In this document: one piece after another, positions 39,187-49,259 of the stretch
Layout: each line of letters starts with the position of its first letter
Position numbering within the stretch: position 1 is the first letter of the stretch
DNA from: Arthrobacter sp. 9V
Lineage (GTDB): Bacteria > Actinomycetota > Actinomycetes > Actinomycetales > Micrococcaceae
Reading direction: 5' to 3'
Assembly (NCBI RefSeq): GCF_902506065.1
Contig: NZ_LR732912.1
Coordinates: 466,529 to 530,528 of the forward strand
Length of the DNA stretch: 64,000 nt
Notes under the pieces: model-generated
Database searches by the model: none
The model's input: the letters and a program-made list of their open reading frames with translations, nothing else
What the model was told of the DNA's origin: nothing
Position numbers and translations under genes: made by a program

Positions 39187-40102
39187 CCGACGCCCGCCAC
39201 CACGCCACCGTGGCCGCAGCCGCTTCGGTAAGGGGAGTGGGTTGCAGCCCCAGTAGCTGCTGGCTTTCGGCTGAGTCCATCACAAAGGGACGCTCGAACT
39301 GATAGAGCATCTCAGCCAGTTCACGCATGTCAGTGGAGAAGATGCCGGCCGCCCGCAGTACCCAACCGGGCACGGCGCTCACTTTCGGGACGGAAACTCC
39401 TGCCGCATCGGCGTAGGCTGCGGCCAGTTGGCGCTGGGTCATCGGCAGGCCGGTGGGCGCGTGCAGCACGCTGTTCCATAACTGGGGATTCAATGCTGCG
39501 GCGATCATGGCCGCGGCGAGGTCCGGAACGTAAGTGAAAGAGTGTGGCTGATCTGCGCTGCCGATCGCTTGGATGCGCTTGCCCGACAAGACCAAGGGGA
39601 CCATCCGTTCGCCGGCGTGGGCCATTTTCACCCGCGGACCAAAAAAGTCTCCAGCTATGACGCTCACGGTATTGGCCAGGTGCGCCCGGCGGGCCTTCAG
39701 CAGCTGGACACGAATGCCGCGCTTTCCTCCGGAAGCTTCCCGCGGGCTCGTTTCAGCCATGATCCGGTCCGGCTCGCTGTACGAATACAGGCTTTCGGGG
39801 AAGACGACGACGGCGCCCGCGGCTGCCGCTGCGTCCATCACCACTTGCTCGGTTGGGGGAAGTTCGGCGGCCCACGTTGTTGCCCGGTAAGCGGAAGCGT
39901 GGATGCAGTGGAAGACTGCGCTGGCTCCGGTGATGACTTTGCTGAGCTCTTCGCGATCCGACACGTCCACCTGCAGCCGCTCCACCAAGGGATGGTCCGG
40001 GCCGCTGCCCGAGCGGGTGAGGACCCGTACATGATGTCCTTGCTCTGCGAGTTGTTCGGCGACTGTGTAACCAACGGGCCCTGCTCCGGTGACGACGTAC
40101 AT
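39179..40102 (-). CDS. NAD(P)-binding epimerase/reductase-like protein (atypical SDR)
   Basis: A 307-residue cytoplasmic protein of the extended or atypical short-chain dehydrogenase type. Its cofactor loop is YVVTGAGPVGYTVAEQLAE at the N-terminus, with SAVFHCIHASAY and IAGDFFGPRVKMAH further on. The canonical YxxxK pair is not clear, so it may be a reductase, an epimerase-like protein or a sensor. It is divergent from a TetR gene, with three copies of a GAGAGCGCTGCTCTC-like operator in the 142-base gap, so it is very probably the regulator's target. Substrate unknown. Confidence 0.8.
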   Translation of the reverse strand: MYVVTGAGPVGYTVAEQLAEQGHHVRVLTRSGSGPDHPLVERLQVDVSDREELSKVITGASAVFHCIHASAYRATTWAAELPPTEQVVMDAAAAAGAVVVFPESLYSYSEPDRIMAETSPREASGGKRGIRVQLLKARRAHLANTVSVIAGDFFGPRVKMAHAGERMVPLVLSGKRIQAIGSADQPHSFTYVPDLAAAMIAAALNPQLWNSVLHAPTGLPMTQRQLAAAYADAAGVSVPKVSAVPGWVLRAAGIFSTDMRELAEMLYQFERPFVMDSAESQQLLGLQPTPLTEAAAATVAWWRASDV

Positions 40103-40142
40103 GGTGATTCCTTCTTTCGGTCTCTGTCAGGAAATTCAAAGC

Positions 40143-40226
40143 GAGAGCGCTGCTCTCTCAATAAGACTCAATCATGAGATGCTCAAAGTCAAGAGCACTG
40201 CTCTCCTTTGTTGACAGCGCTCTCTG
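40143..40226. promoter_or_regulatory. Three TetR operator-like palindromes
   Basis: GAGAGCGCTGCTCTC at 40143-40157 is a perfect palindrome of 6+3+6. AAGAGCACTGCTCTC at 40191-40205 differs by two bases. On the minus strand GAGAGCGCTGTC is read at about 40225-40214. They sit between the divergent epimerase-like and TetR genes. Confidence 0.65.
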
Positions 40227-40244
40227 TTATGGCAAGCTGGGACC

Positions 40245-40988
40245 ATGACATCAGTCGAAACCACTTCCGCGAACACCAAGGAGAAGCCCGCCACGCCCCG
40301 CGAGAGAGCCCGTGCTCAGACCATCGCGGACATCATCCGGCTAGGCAGGGAGCACTTGGCTCTTCACGGCGCAGCCGCCCTGTCCCTTCGCGCCGTGGCG
40401 AGGGATCTCGGCGTCGTGTCCTCAGCGGTCTACCGCTACGTGGAGAACCGTGACGAACTCCTCACGCTTCTGCTGATTGACGGCTACAACCAGCTCGGCG
40501 ATGAAGTGGACGCGGCGGTGGATGCCGTGCCGGAGGACGATTTCGCCGGACAGTTCACGGCGCTCGCAAAGGCGGTCCGCGCCTGGGCAATCCGTGAACC
40601 CGCCAGCTACTCCCTGCTTTTCGGCAGTCCCGTTCCCGGGTATCAAGCGCCGGGAGAGCGCACTACCGTCCCCGGAACGCGGGTCATCGTTCGTCTCGTC
40701 GGGATCTTCGATGCCGCCTACCGGGCAGGTGCGCTTAACGCCGAGGTGAGTCCCGCCGTCGTGATTCCAGAAAAGCTTGCCAAGGACCTCGCGGCCATCC
40801 GTACTGAACTGAACCTTGCCGCCCCGGATGCGTCCCTGGCGCGTGGCGTGTTGCTATGGACGTCCCTGTTCGGAGCAGTCAGTTTCGAGGTATTTGGCCA
40901 GTACGGGCCGGACACCTTCACTGCTCGGGATGAGTTGTTCGAGCATCAACTGTGTGTGCTGCTGGGAGTCATAGGGCTCCAAGGCTAG
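40245..40988 (+). CDS. TetR-family regulator
   Basis: A 247-residue repressor. The helix-turn-helix is at residues 25-72 (ALSLRAVARDLGVVSSAVYR, YVENRDELLTLLLIDGYNQL) and the C-terminal ligand domain includes REPASYSLLFGSPVPGYQAP, typical of the TetR C-terminal type 13/WHG group. The Ser/Thr/Lys-rich first 18 residues are probably disordered. It is divergent from the NAD(P)-binding protein at 39179-40102 and likely binds the repeated GAGAGC-type sites between them. Seventeen bases separate its stop from the DUF2236 gene, so it may also share a transcript with the two downstream genes. Confidence 0.86.
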   Translation: MTSVETTSANTKEKPATPRERARAQTIADIIRLGREHLALHGAAALSLRAVARDLGVVSSAVYRYVENRDELLTLLLIDGYNQLGDEVDAAVDAVPEDDFAGQFTALAKAVRAWAIREPASYSLLFGSPVPGYQAPGERTTVPGTRVIVRLVGIFDAAYRAGALNAEVSPAVVIPEKLAKDLAAIRTELNLAAPDASLARGVLLWTSLFGAVSFEVFGQYGPDTFTARDELFEHQLCVLLGVIGLQG

Positions 40989-41005
40989 GGCGCTACAGTA
41001 TTCAG

Positions 41006-41797
41006 ATGGCTCGGGGACTTGCAGATATTGGTGCGGAAGGTGTTCTTCTGGCCGGCGCGGGCCGCGCGATCCTCCTGCAGATTGCCGATCCCCGCGTTGG
41101 CCACGGAGTTGCGGACCACAGCGACTTCGCTCATAGGCCGCAAGACAGGCTCCGCGCCACGCTGACCTACGTTTACGCCGTGGTTTACGGCACGGATGAG
41201 CAGGTCGCCGCTGTGCGCCGCGCCGTCAACCGCGCCCACGCGCCGGTTCGCCGGACCGCTGACGATGCGTCGGCAGGCTACAACGCTTTCGACGCCGATT
41301 CGCAGCTGTGGGTTGTCGCTACCCTTTACGACACCGCGATGACCGTTTATCAGCAGGTTCACGGACCCCTCGACGACGAAACCGCGGACCTCATGTACCG
41401 TGACTACGCGCGGATCGGCACGGCATTACAGCTCCCGCCGGAGAAGTGGCCCGCTGATCGTGCCGCGTTCGCCACATACTGGGACGGGCACCTGGCGACG
41501 TTGCGGCCTGATGATAAGGCGCGCAAAATCGCCCGGGACTTGCTCTACCCTGCGGCAGGCCCGGCCATGATGCGCCTGGCCATGCCGCTGGCCCGCTTCC
41601 TCACGGCGGGCCTCTTGCCTGAGCATGTTCGTGAAGGTTTCGGATTCGACTGGAGCCCACATCATGCGCGGCGCTTCGAACGGACCATGCGCATGGCAGG
41701 ACGCGTTTACCCGCGGCTGCCGCAGCGGCTCCGCCACTGGCCGAGGGATTACTACTTGAGCCAACTCAAGACGGGTGAGGCATCCCATGGCGCGTAA
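41006..41797 (+). CDS. DUF2236 (MpaB-like oxygenase family) protein
   Basis: A 263-residue protein of the latex-clearing/MpaB-like group, predicted heme-associated oxygenases. Recognised by GVLLAGAGRAILLQIADPRV, the following HSDFAHRPQDRLRATLTYVY, and NRAHAPVRR with YNAFDADSQLWVVATLYD. The family's conserved His and Arg appear in those segments. I start at the ATG at 41006, right before the conserved opening; upstream codons overlap the TetR end. Its stop lies inside the start of the DUF817 gene (11-base overlap), so the two are co-translated. Substrate unknown. Confidence 0.82.
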   Translation: MARGLADIGAEGVLLAGAGRAILLQIADPRVGHGVADHSDFAHRPQDRLRATLTYVYAVVYGTDEQVAAVRRAVNRAHAPVRRTADDASAGYNAFDADSQLWVVATLYDTAMTVYQQVHGPLDDETADLMYRDYARIGTALQLPPEKWPADRAAFATYWDGHLATLRPDDKARKIARDLLYPAAGPAMMRLAMPLARFLTAGLLPEHVREGFGFDWSPHHARRFERTMRMAGRVYPRLPQRLRHWPRDYYLSQLKTGEASHGA

Positions 41798-42734
41798 CTT
41801 CACCTCGGTTGAGCAGTCCATCGACGACGCCGCTCACCGCTACCTGGACCGCGCCCGCAGTGGTCGGATGCGTGAGCGGCTCACCGAGTTCGTGGTCTTC
41901 GGGCTGAAGCAGGCATGGGCCTGCGTGTTCGGGGCGGCGTTACTCGCAGTGATCATCGCGGCGCGGCTCTGGTATCCGGACAACGCGGGCCTTGCGCGGA
42001 ACGACTTCCTCACGCTCGCCGCAGTGGTTATCCAGATTCTGATGATCAGTTTCAAACTTGAGACCCTCCGGGAGTTGCGGGTGATCCTGCTGTTCCACGT
42101 GGTGGGAACGGTGATGGAGCTGTTCAAGACTGACGTTGGCTCGTGGGCTTATGAGGCTGAAGGCGTCTTGAGGATCGGGGCCGTCCCTTTGTTCAGTGGA
42201 TTCATGTACGCCGCGGTTGGCTCCTATATGGTGCGCGTTTTCCGGCTCTTCGACCTTCGCTTTGACCGGTACCCGCGCCGGTGGATCACGGCCGTTGTTG
42301 CCGGTGGGATCTACGTCAATTTCTTCTCGCACCACTACATCTTCGATGCGCGCTGGGTGCTGCTGGCCGCCGTCGTGCTTGTTTACGGAAGGTGCGTCAT
42401 GCACTTCCGGGTGTTCCGGCGTCGCTTCCGTATGCCCATCCTGGTGTCCTTCCTGCTGGTGGCGCTGTTCATTTGGTTTGCCGAGAACATCGGCACATGG
42501 TCGCGCGCGTGGCTGTACCCGAACCAGCTGGAGGGCTGGCAGGCCGTCTCCATCGACAAGCTTTTGGCGTGGTTCCTGCTGATGATCATCTCCGTGGTGC
42601 TGGTGGCCTGGGTGTACAAGCCGCAGCCGCCGGCCCGGGATGCTCAGGCCCGGGATGCTCAGTTCACCGTAGGCGAAACCAGCCCTTCAGCCCCGGAATT
42701 CCGGCAAGTTTTTAAGGGTGAGAAGCAAAGTTGA
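41787..42734 (+). CDS. DUF817-family membrane protein
   Basis: A 315-residue protein with about eight membrane helices, function unknown. It is identified by FGLKQAWACVFGAALL, VMELFKTDVGSWAYEAEG and VPLFSGFMYAAVGSYMVRV. It starts at the ATG at 41787 with GGGTGAGG upstream, overlapping the DUF2236 gene. The hydrophilic C-terminus carries a perfect 15-bp tandem duplication (42633-42647 and 42648-42662, encoding ARDAQ twice). Its stop codon lies within the first HAIR box of the dnaK promoter, so the heat-shock operon begins directly behind it with no terminator seen. Confidence 0.85.
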   Translation: MARNFTSVEQSIDDAAHRYLDRARSGRMRERLTEFVVFGLKQAWACVFGAALLAVIIAARLWYPDNAGLARNDFLTLAAVVIQILMISFKLETLRELRVILLFHVVGTVMELFKTDVGSWAYEAEGVLRIGAVPLFSGFMYAAVGSYMVRVFRLFDLRFDRYPRRWITAVVAGGIYVNFFSHHYIFDARWVLLAAVVLVYGRCVMHFRVFRRRFRMPILVSFLLVALFIWFAENIGTWSRAWLYPNQLEGWQAVSIDKLLAWFLLMIISVVLVAWVYKPQPPARDAQARDAQFTVGETSPSAPEFRQVFKGEKQS

Positions 42735-42803
42735 GCGCAGTCGACTCAACTTTGGATTGACATCTTTCCAAGGCTGAGTACAGTTGAGTGCAGAACGCTC
42801 AAC
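42730..42803 (+). promoter_or_regulatory. dnaK heat-shock promoter bracketed by two HAIR boxes
   Basis: HAIR 1, gTTGAGC-N7-ACTCAAc, at 42730-42750; HAIR 2, gTTGAGT-N7-GCTCAAc, at 42783-42803 (consensus CTTGAGT-N7-ACTCAAG). Between them are TTGACA (42757-42762) and TACAGT (42779-42784) with a 16-base spacer. HAIR 2 overlaps the -10 box and the start region, so HspR bound to both boxes would block RNA polymerase. Confidence 0.9.
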
Positions 42804-42817
42804 TAGCCGATTGTTGA

Positions 42818-44761
<1,944 letters not shown>

Positions 44762-44763
44762 CC

Positions 44764-45423
44764 ATGCCTCACCACGGCAACGAAGCAGAGCACTCAGAAG
44801 GCAACGAGCCGCGCAAGCCTGTCATTCGGGACAACCGCAAGGTTGACCCGGAGACCGGCGCGGCCCGTCACCCGGACAGCGAAGCTGCGGCCCCGGCCGA
44901 AGGCAACGCTGCTCCCACGGACGGCGACGCACTCTCCCAGGCTGAGGAAATCCTCAACGGGGTAGAGGTGCCGGCCGAGGAATCGGTAGCCTCCGGTGCC
45001 GCGGCGGAAGCCCAGGCAGCGGAGCTCCGCAACGATCTCCTCCGCCTTCAGGCTGAGTACGTCAACTACCGCAAGCGCGTTGAACGCGACCGCGCCGTAG
45101 CAGGAGAGATGGCCGTCATTGGCGTCCTGAACTCGCTGCTCCCGGTGCTGGACGACGTCGACGCCGCCCGCCAGCACGGTGACCTCGAAGACGGCCCCTT
45201 CGCCGCGATCGCCACCAAACTGGAAAACGCGCTGAAGACGTACGGACTGGAACGCATCGCAGATACCGGAGTCGAATTCGACCCCACCATCCACGAGGCA
45301 CTCATCCAGCAGCCCGGCGAAGACATCGAGGTTGACACTGTCAGCCAGGTGCTGCGCTCCGGATACCGCTCCGGCGAGCGGGTCCTGCGTGCAGCCCAGG
45401 TCATCGTCGCGGTTCCGGCTTAG
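44764..45423 (+). CDS. grpE: Nucleotide exchange factor GrpE
   Basis: Releases ADP from DnaK. The 219 residues comprise an acidic, disordered N-terminus rich in Glu, Ala and Pro (1-75), a long coiled coil (AAELRNDLLRLQAEYVNYRK, about 81-110) and a beta domain with EFDPTIHEALIQQPGEDIEV and LRSGYRSGERVLRAAQVIV, the GrpE signature. It starts two bases after the dnaK stop. A 15-bp inverted repeat lies between it and dnaJ, which may reduce dnaJ/hspR expression relative to dnaK. Confidence 0.97.
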   Translation: MPHHGNEAEHSEGNEPRKPVIRDNRKVDPETGAARHPDSEAAAPAEGNAAPTDGDALSQAEEILNGVEVPAEESVASGAAAEAQAAELRNDLLRLQAEYVNYRKRVERDRAVAGEMAVIGVLNSLLPVLDDVDAARQHGDLEDGPFAAIATKLENALKTYGLERIADTGVEFDPTIHEALIQQPGEDIEVDTVSQVLRSGYRSGERVLRAAQVIVAVPA

Positions 45424-45432
45424 TACACCTCT

Positions 45433-45489
45433 CGAGATGGCAGTTCGTGACAGTGTTTGAGTAAAACATTGGCGCGAACTGCCATCTCG
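45433..45489. repeat. Inverted repeat between grpE and dnaJ
   Basis: CGAGATGGCAGTTCG (45433-45447) and CGAACTGCCATCTCG (45475-45489) are perfect 15-bp arms; the loop holds a weaker AGTGTTT/AAAACATT stem. It starts ten bases after the grpE stop and is a likely attenuator inside the operon, or a diverged member of the palindromic element family (no CCCAACT end). Confidence 0.65.
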
Positions 45490-45517
45490 TTCCGCCCCCC
45501 AACGAAAGGAAACGCTC

Positions 45518-46498
45518 TTGGCCAGCCAGGACTGGGTTGAAAAGGATTTTTACGCGATCCTTGGTATTGCCAAGGACGCGTCCGACGCGGATATCAAGAA
45601 GGCTTACCGCAAGCTGGCCCGCGAGCATCACCCTGATACGAACTCGGGCGATGCTGCTGCGGAGAAGAAGTTCAAGGACATCTCCGAGGCTTACTCGGTG
45701 CTGTCCAACCCCGAGGACCGCCAACAGTACGATGCCATCCGTGCCATGGGTGGTGCCCGGTTCGCTCCGGGTGCCGGTGCCGGCCGCGGTGGTGCCGGAG
45801 CCAACGGCGGGTTTGAGGATCTCTTTGGCGGTCTGTTCGGCGGCGGACCGGGTGCCCGTCAACCTGCAGGCGGCGGCATTCCCCCCGAGTTTGCTGACCT
45901 GTTCGGCGGTGGTTTCGGCGGAGCGGGCCCCACAGGGTTCCAGCGTGCGCCGCAAAAGGGCGCAGACCGTACGGCCACCACGTCCATCTCGTTTGCCGGT
46001 TCCATCAAGGGCACCACTGTGAGCTTGCGTGAGAGCAACGGCAACGTGATCGACGTCAAGATTCCCGCCGGCATCAAGGACGGGCAGAAAGTCCGTCAGC
46101 GCGGTAAGGGCAACGCCGGACCTGCCGGCAATGGCGACCTCATCATCACGGTGAGCGTAAAGCCCCACGACTTTTTCCACCGCGACGGCGACAACATCCG
46201 CATCCATGTGCCCGTCACGTTTGCCGAAGCGGCGCTGGGCGCCACTATTGAGGTGCCAACGCTCGACGGCGACACCGTCAAGGTGCGTGTACCGGCGGGA
46301 ACCCCCTCGGGCCGTACCCTCCGGGTGAAGGGCCGTGGCGTGAAGACGTCCAAGTCCAGCGGCGACCTCCTGGTGACAATCGACGTCGCGGTTCCGCAGA
46401 ACCTGAACAAGGAAGCAGAGGAAGCCGTGAAGGCTTTCGCCGCGGCCACCACTGACGCCAACCCGCGTCACGACCTGGCCGCAAAGGCCCGGTTGTAA
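45518..46498 (+). CDS. dnaJ: DnaJ-type co-chaperone without zinc finger
   Basis: Stimulates the DnaK ATPase and delivers substrates. The 326 residues open with a J-domain at 9-73 containing HHPDTN, then a Gly/Phe-rich linker (FEDLFGGLFGGGPG, 96-145). Two C-terminal beta domains follow (TTVSLRESNGNVIDVKIPAG, LGATIEVPTLDGDTVKV). The four CxxCxGxG zinc-binding repeats of classical DnaJ are absent, so the layout is CbpA-like. It starts with TTG at 45518 behind GAAAGGAAACGCTC. HspR follows after ten bases. Confidence 0.93.
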   Translation: MASQDWVEKDFYAILGIAKDASDADIKKAYRKLAREHHPDTNSGDAAAEKKFKDISEAYSVLSNPEDRQQYDAIRAMGGARFAPGAGAGRGGAGANGGFEDLFGGLFGGGPGARQPAGGGIPPEFADLFGGGFGGAGPTGFQRAPQKGADRTATTSISFAGSIKGTTVSLRESNGNVIDVKIPAGIKDGQKVRQRGKGNAGPAGNGDLIITVSVKPHDFFHRDGDNIRIHVPVTFAEAALGATIEVPTLDGDTVKVRVPAGTPSGRTLRVKGRGVKTSKSSGDLLVTIDVAVPQNLNKEAEEAVKAFAAATTDANPRHDLAAKARL

Positions 46499-46508
46499 GG
46501 AGGCGGTC

Positions 46509-46937
46509 ATGGCAATCGACGTCAACCAGCCGATCTTTGTCATCTCCGTGGCTGCGGAGCTTGCCGACATGCATCCGCAGACGTTGCGCCAGTACGACCG
46601 TTTGGGCATCGTGTCGCCCAGCCGTGCTCCCGGCAAGTCCCGCCGCTACTCGCAGAACGACGTCAACAAACTGCGGGAGGTCCAGCGCCTCTCGCAGTCC
46701 GGCGTCTCCCTTGAAGGCATCAAACGCATCCTTGACCTCGAAAACCAGGTTGCTGCGCTGCAGTACCGGGTGGCCGAGCTGACGGAGGAACTATCGCGCC
46801 GCCGTTCACCGGTGGATGCGCGGATATTCGCGGCCGGTGCGGCCGGCGACGTCGTCAGCCTTGCCCGTGGGCAAAGGCCCCGCGCGCGATCTCAGGCAGT
46901 TGTGGTGTGGCGGCCGCGGCAGGGCGAGAACCTTTAG
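46509..46937 (+). CDS. hspR: Heat-shock repressor HspR (MerR family)
   Basis: Represses the dnaK operon by binding HAIR boxes, with DnaK as co-repressor in related actinobacteria. The 142 residues include a MerR-type winged helix at 9-80 (FVISVAAELADMHPQTLRQ, RLGIVSPSRAPGKSRRYS, GVSLEGIKRILDLENQ), a short coiled coil and a basic C-terminal tail (RGQRPRARSQAVVVWRPRQG). It closes the four-gene operon and faces a convergent gene 18 bases downstream. Confidence 0.95.
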   Translation: MAIDVNQPIFVISVAAELADMHPQTLRQYDRLGIVSPSRAPGKSRRYSQNDVNKLREVQRLSQSGVSLEGIKRILDLENQVAALQYRVAELTEELSRRRSPVDARIFAAGAAGDVVSLARGQRPRARSQAVVVWRPRQGENL

Positions 46938-46955
46938 GGCCCTGCGCCCTTTCGG

Positions 46956-47459
46956 CTACGGCAGAGTCCTGTCCCAACTGACCACTACCCGGGCAGCGCC
47001 TGCTTCCGTCCGTTCCACGTCCACCACAATTTGCGACTCCCTGGCTCCCATGTCCCGGATCTGCTGCTTGTAGTTCTCCACGTGTTCCAGCAGTGACGCC
47101 TCAGTCCATTCTCCCGGGCGCATCCTGGTGGAGATTTCCACCGGCTCTTCCGGGACCAGGATTTCCGCGGGCTGTTCCACATGGGGCTGTGAAGCATCGT
47201 CTCTTTGCGCCCGGGAAGCGCCTGTTGCCTCACGGGGACTTGCTTCGCGGGGACTTGCTCCGCGGCGACTTGCTTCACGGCGACGGTCCGTCGCTGGCTC
47301 GGGCTCTCCCGGCGGCACCAGCATGCGGAAGCCGAAAACTCCACCGGCTATCCCAGCGACGAGACCGGCCGCGATAAGCCAAATGGCCCTTCCAGGTCCG
47401 CGGCGCCTGGGAACCGCCTGGATGGTGTTCGTTGCTTTCTTAGCGCTTGGTCGTGCCAT
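46956..47459 (-). CDS. Single-pass membrane protein with GRAIW-helix-PPGEPEP module
   Basis: A 167-residue protein with a basic cytoplasmic head, one membrane helix (about 25-47) and a long outer tail. The helix is framed by GRAIW and PPGEPEP, exactly as in the protein at 48028-48450. The tail carries a low-complexity stretch of short S/P-R-R/E-G/E-A units (REASRRGASPREASPREAT) encoded by four 15-bp repeats, then a folded-looking part with ESQIVVDVERTEAGAARVVV. Function unknown. It is convergent with hspR. Confidence 0.65.
   Translation of the reverse strand: MARPSAKKATNTIQAVPRRRGPGRAIWLIAAGLVAGIAGGVFGFRMLVPPGEPEPATDRRREASRRGASPREASPREATGASRAQRDDASQPHVEQPAEILVPEEPVEISTRMRPGEWTEASLLEHVENYKQQIRDMGARESQIVVDVERTEAGAARVVVSWDRTLP
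47227..47286. repeat. Four 15-bp tandem repeats inside a coding region
   Basis: Units at 47227, 47242, 47257 and 47272 with consensus GCTTCGCGGGGACTT (last unit diverged). Being a multiple of three, they add a five-residue repeat to the encoded protein without changing frame. Confidence 0.8.
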
Positions 47460-47668
47460 GGGAGTTCAACTTTCCATTCGGCGGGTGGGGGTTCCATGCT
47501 CGTGGTGTGTCAGAATCGTGCCCCTCCATCGTAAGCATGCTTAGGACCTTTGGTAAGAACGGGGCATCGGGAAGATAATAAAGGCATGGCACGGCAAGCA
47601 GCGCTCGTGCTGATGTTCCGAGCATCGACGCAACGTTGGCGGCCCTGCTCATGTGGTGAGGAACTCCG

Positions 47669-47971
47669 ATGTCGTTGTCGGAAGAAGAACGCAGGAGCTT
47701 GGAAGAGCTGGAGCGGGATCTCGCTTCGACGGATCCCGACCTCGCCTATGAGCTGAAGTCCGGCCGGCCGCGAGGAGCCGTGGCACGTACCGTTCTTGGC
47801 ACTGTGGCCGTTATTGCCGGCTTCGTCATGGTCATCGCCGGGATCATCACCCAAGTGGTCATCCTGGGCGTGGTGGGGTTCCTGTTGGCAAGCGGAGGAG
47901 CTTACTGGCTCTTCGCCGGGACGTCGCTGCGGAGACGATTACTACCGCACGACGACGACCCGGCGCCTTAG
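47669..47971 (+). CDS. DUF3040-family small membrane protein
   Basis: A 100-residue protein with the actinobacterial DUF3040 layout: an acidic helix at the N-terminus (SLSEEERRSLEELERDLAST, residues 2-21), the motif DPDLAYELKSG, and two membrane helices (about 40-60 and 64-84). Function unknown. The ATG at 47669 has GAGGAA upstream. The 209-base gap upstream (47460-47668) separates it from the divergent GRAIW protein; I see no gene there. Confidence 0.75.
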   Translation: MSLSEEERRSLEELERDLASTDPDLAYELKSGRPRGAVARTVLGTVAVIAGFVMVIAGIITQVVILGVVGFLLASGGAYWLFAGTSLRRRLLPHDDDPAP

Positions 47972-48027
47972 CTTCTTCGGTACGTTAGCGCTTCCGGAAC
48001 CTGAATCGGTCCGGTGCGGCGGCGGTG

Positions 48028-48450
48028 CTACGGAACCGGGGGCACCGGCGGTTGGACAGGAGTTTCCGGCTGCTTGACCGGCTCAGGTTCCCCCGGAGGC
48101 AGCATGGTACGCCAAGCAAATACCGCGCCGGCTCCCAGCAGGGCAGCAGCAATGGCGGTGAACCATATGGCCCGTCCGGAACTGCGCTGCGTGGTCTTTC
48201 GGCTAAGAGCCTGCGTGGTCCTCTTAACTGCCCTCTCGGCAGTGCGCCTTGCTTCCTTGGCGGCCTTCTTGTTCCCGGTCAACGTGAGCATTACGCCTTG
48301 AACCACGGACGGGACGTCGGCGTGGTTGATCCGGCCTAAAGCCCACCTCACCACTGCATCTGTCTGCGCGGATGTGCCCTCCGTTGCATGCGATACCCAC
48401 TCCCGTGCAAGATCCTGGGCGGCGGGAATGATGCTTTGCGCTTTGTACAT
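48028..48450 (-). CDS. Single-pass membrane protein with GRAIW-helix-PPGEPEP module, paralog
   Basis: A 140-residue protein with a cytoplasmic part (1-90) of helical character (AAQDLAREWVSHATEG, NKKAAKEARRTAERAVKR), one membrane helix (about 95-115) and a short Pro-rich outer tail ending PVQPPVPPVP. Around the helix it repeats the GRAIW and PPGEPEP motifs of the protein at 46956-47459; the rest differs. The ATG at 48450 follows GAGGAGTTCAGC. Function unknown. Confidence 0.65.
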   Translation of the reverse strand: MYKAQSIIPAAQDLAREWVSHATEGTSAQTDAVVRWALGRINHADVPSVVQGVMLTLTGNKKAAKEARRTAERAVKRTTQALSRKTTQRSSGRAIWFTAIAAALLGAGAVFAWRTMLPPGEPEPVKQPETPVQPPVPPVP

Positions 48451-48546
48451 GCTGAACTCCTCACGTAGGAAGACGACTTGGTTGCCAGCCTACGCCGGAG
48501 CACCTGCGACCAACAGGTACCCCAGCGAGGCGAAGCAGCTGGAAGG

Positions 48547-49197
48547 TTAGTTCCGAACCACTGATGCCAGTTCCACCGGGTTCTCCAGCCCGGCCCAGTG
48601 TCCGTTGAGAATCAGGTCCCCGTGAAGCTCCGGGGCTGCGGCCGTATTGGCTGAAGCATCCGCTGCCACGTCCAGAACCCGGGTGACCTTCAACCGCAGC
48701 TCGCCTGCATCAATGATGGTTACGCCGCTACCGGATACCGGCGCCGAAGCACTCAAGGCGGGGACGCCGCCGTCGAGCTTTCCGCTGCCTTTCACCGTGA
48801 CGGTGCTGGGGCGGGGCTCGGGCTCGCCGTCCACAATGAGCTCGGCTTCTTTCTGGCCGGTGAGGATGGCGGTGGCGAGGACCTTGACGTAGACGGGGTC
48901 GGCGCAGGCGTCGTAGACCCAGCGCTTGCCCAGGACCGAGTGGTCCATGGTGCCGATGAGCCACTCCTCCGCCCCGGCCAGCTCGTAGCCGCGGTAGCTG
49001 AGGGGAACCTGGTAGACGCGCTCTCCGGCGGTGACAACGTGCGTTTCGAGGCCCACCTCACCGGCAGGATCATCAAAGCGGTAGGCGCCAATGAGCTCCG
49101 GTGAACCATCCTGGATGAACCAGGGCTGCTTCGGGAGGTAGTCGGCGATGAGTTCGAGCTTGGACGGGGACAGGGTTGCCTTGTAAATGAGCGCCAT
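48547..49197 (-). CDS. Protein with maltokinase N-terminal cap-like domain
   Basis: A 216-residue protein resembling the N-terminal cap domain of actinobacterial maltokinases but without the kinase domain. Recognised by ALIYKATLSPSKLELIADYL, LIGAYRFDDPAGEVGLET, LIGTMDHSVLGKRWVYDACAD and DPVYVKVLATAILTG. Such stand-alone cap proteins are common in actinobacteria; the role is unknown, perhaps sugar-nucleotide or glycogen related. I start at the ATG at 49197, the conserved beginning; upstream open frame is antisense to the TetR gene. Confidence 0.8.
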   Translation of the reverse strand: MALIYKATLSPSKLELIADYLPKQPWFIQDGSPELIGAYRFDDPAGEVGLETHVVTAGERVYQVPLSYRGYELAGAEEWLIGTMDHSVLGKRWVYDACADPVYVKVLATAILTGQKEAELIVDGEPEPRPSTVTVKGSGKLDGGVPALSASAPVSGSGVTIIDAGELRLKVTRVLDVAADASANTAAAPELHGDLILNGHWAGLENPVELASVVRN

Positions 49198-49259
49198 GCT
49201 CCCCAGCCTAGGGCAGGGGGAGCGCGGCACCCTCAAGACCAGCGGGCTGGTGGGCTTTG

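Noticed and set aside
45518-46498. Frameshift or deletion removing the DnaJ zinc finger
   Set aside because: The frame is continuous from the Gly/Phe region into the C-terminal domains with normal family spacing, as in CbpA-type proteins, so this is a distinct architecture and not damage.
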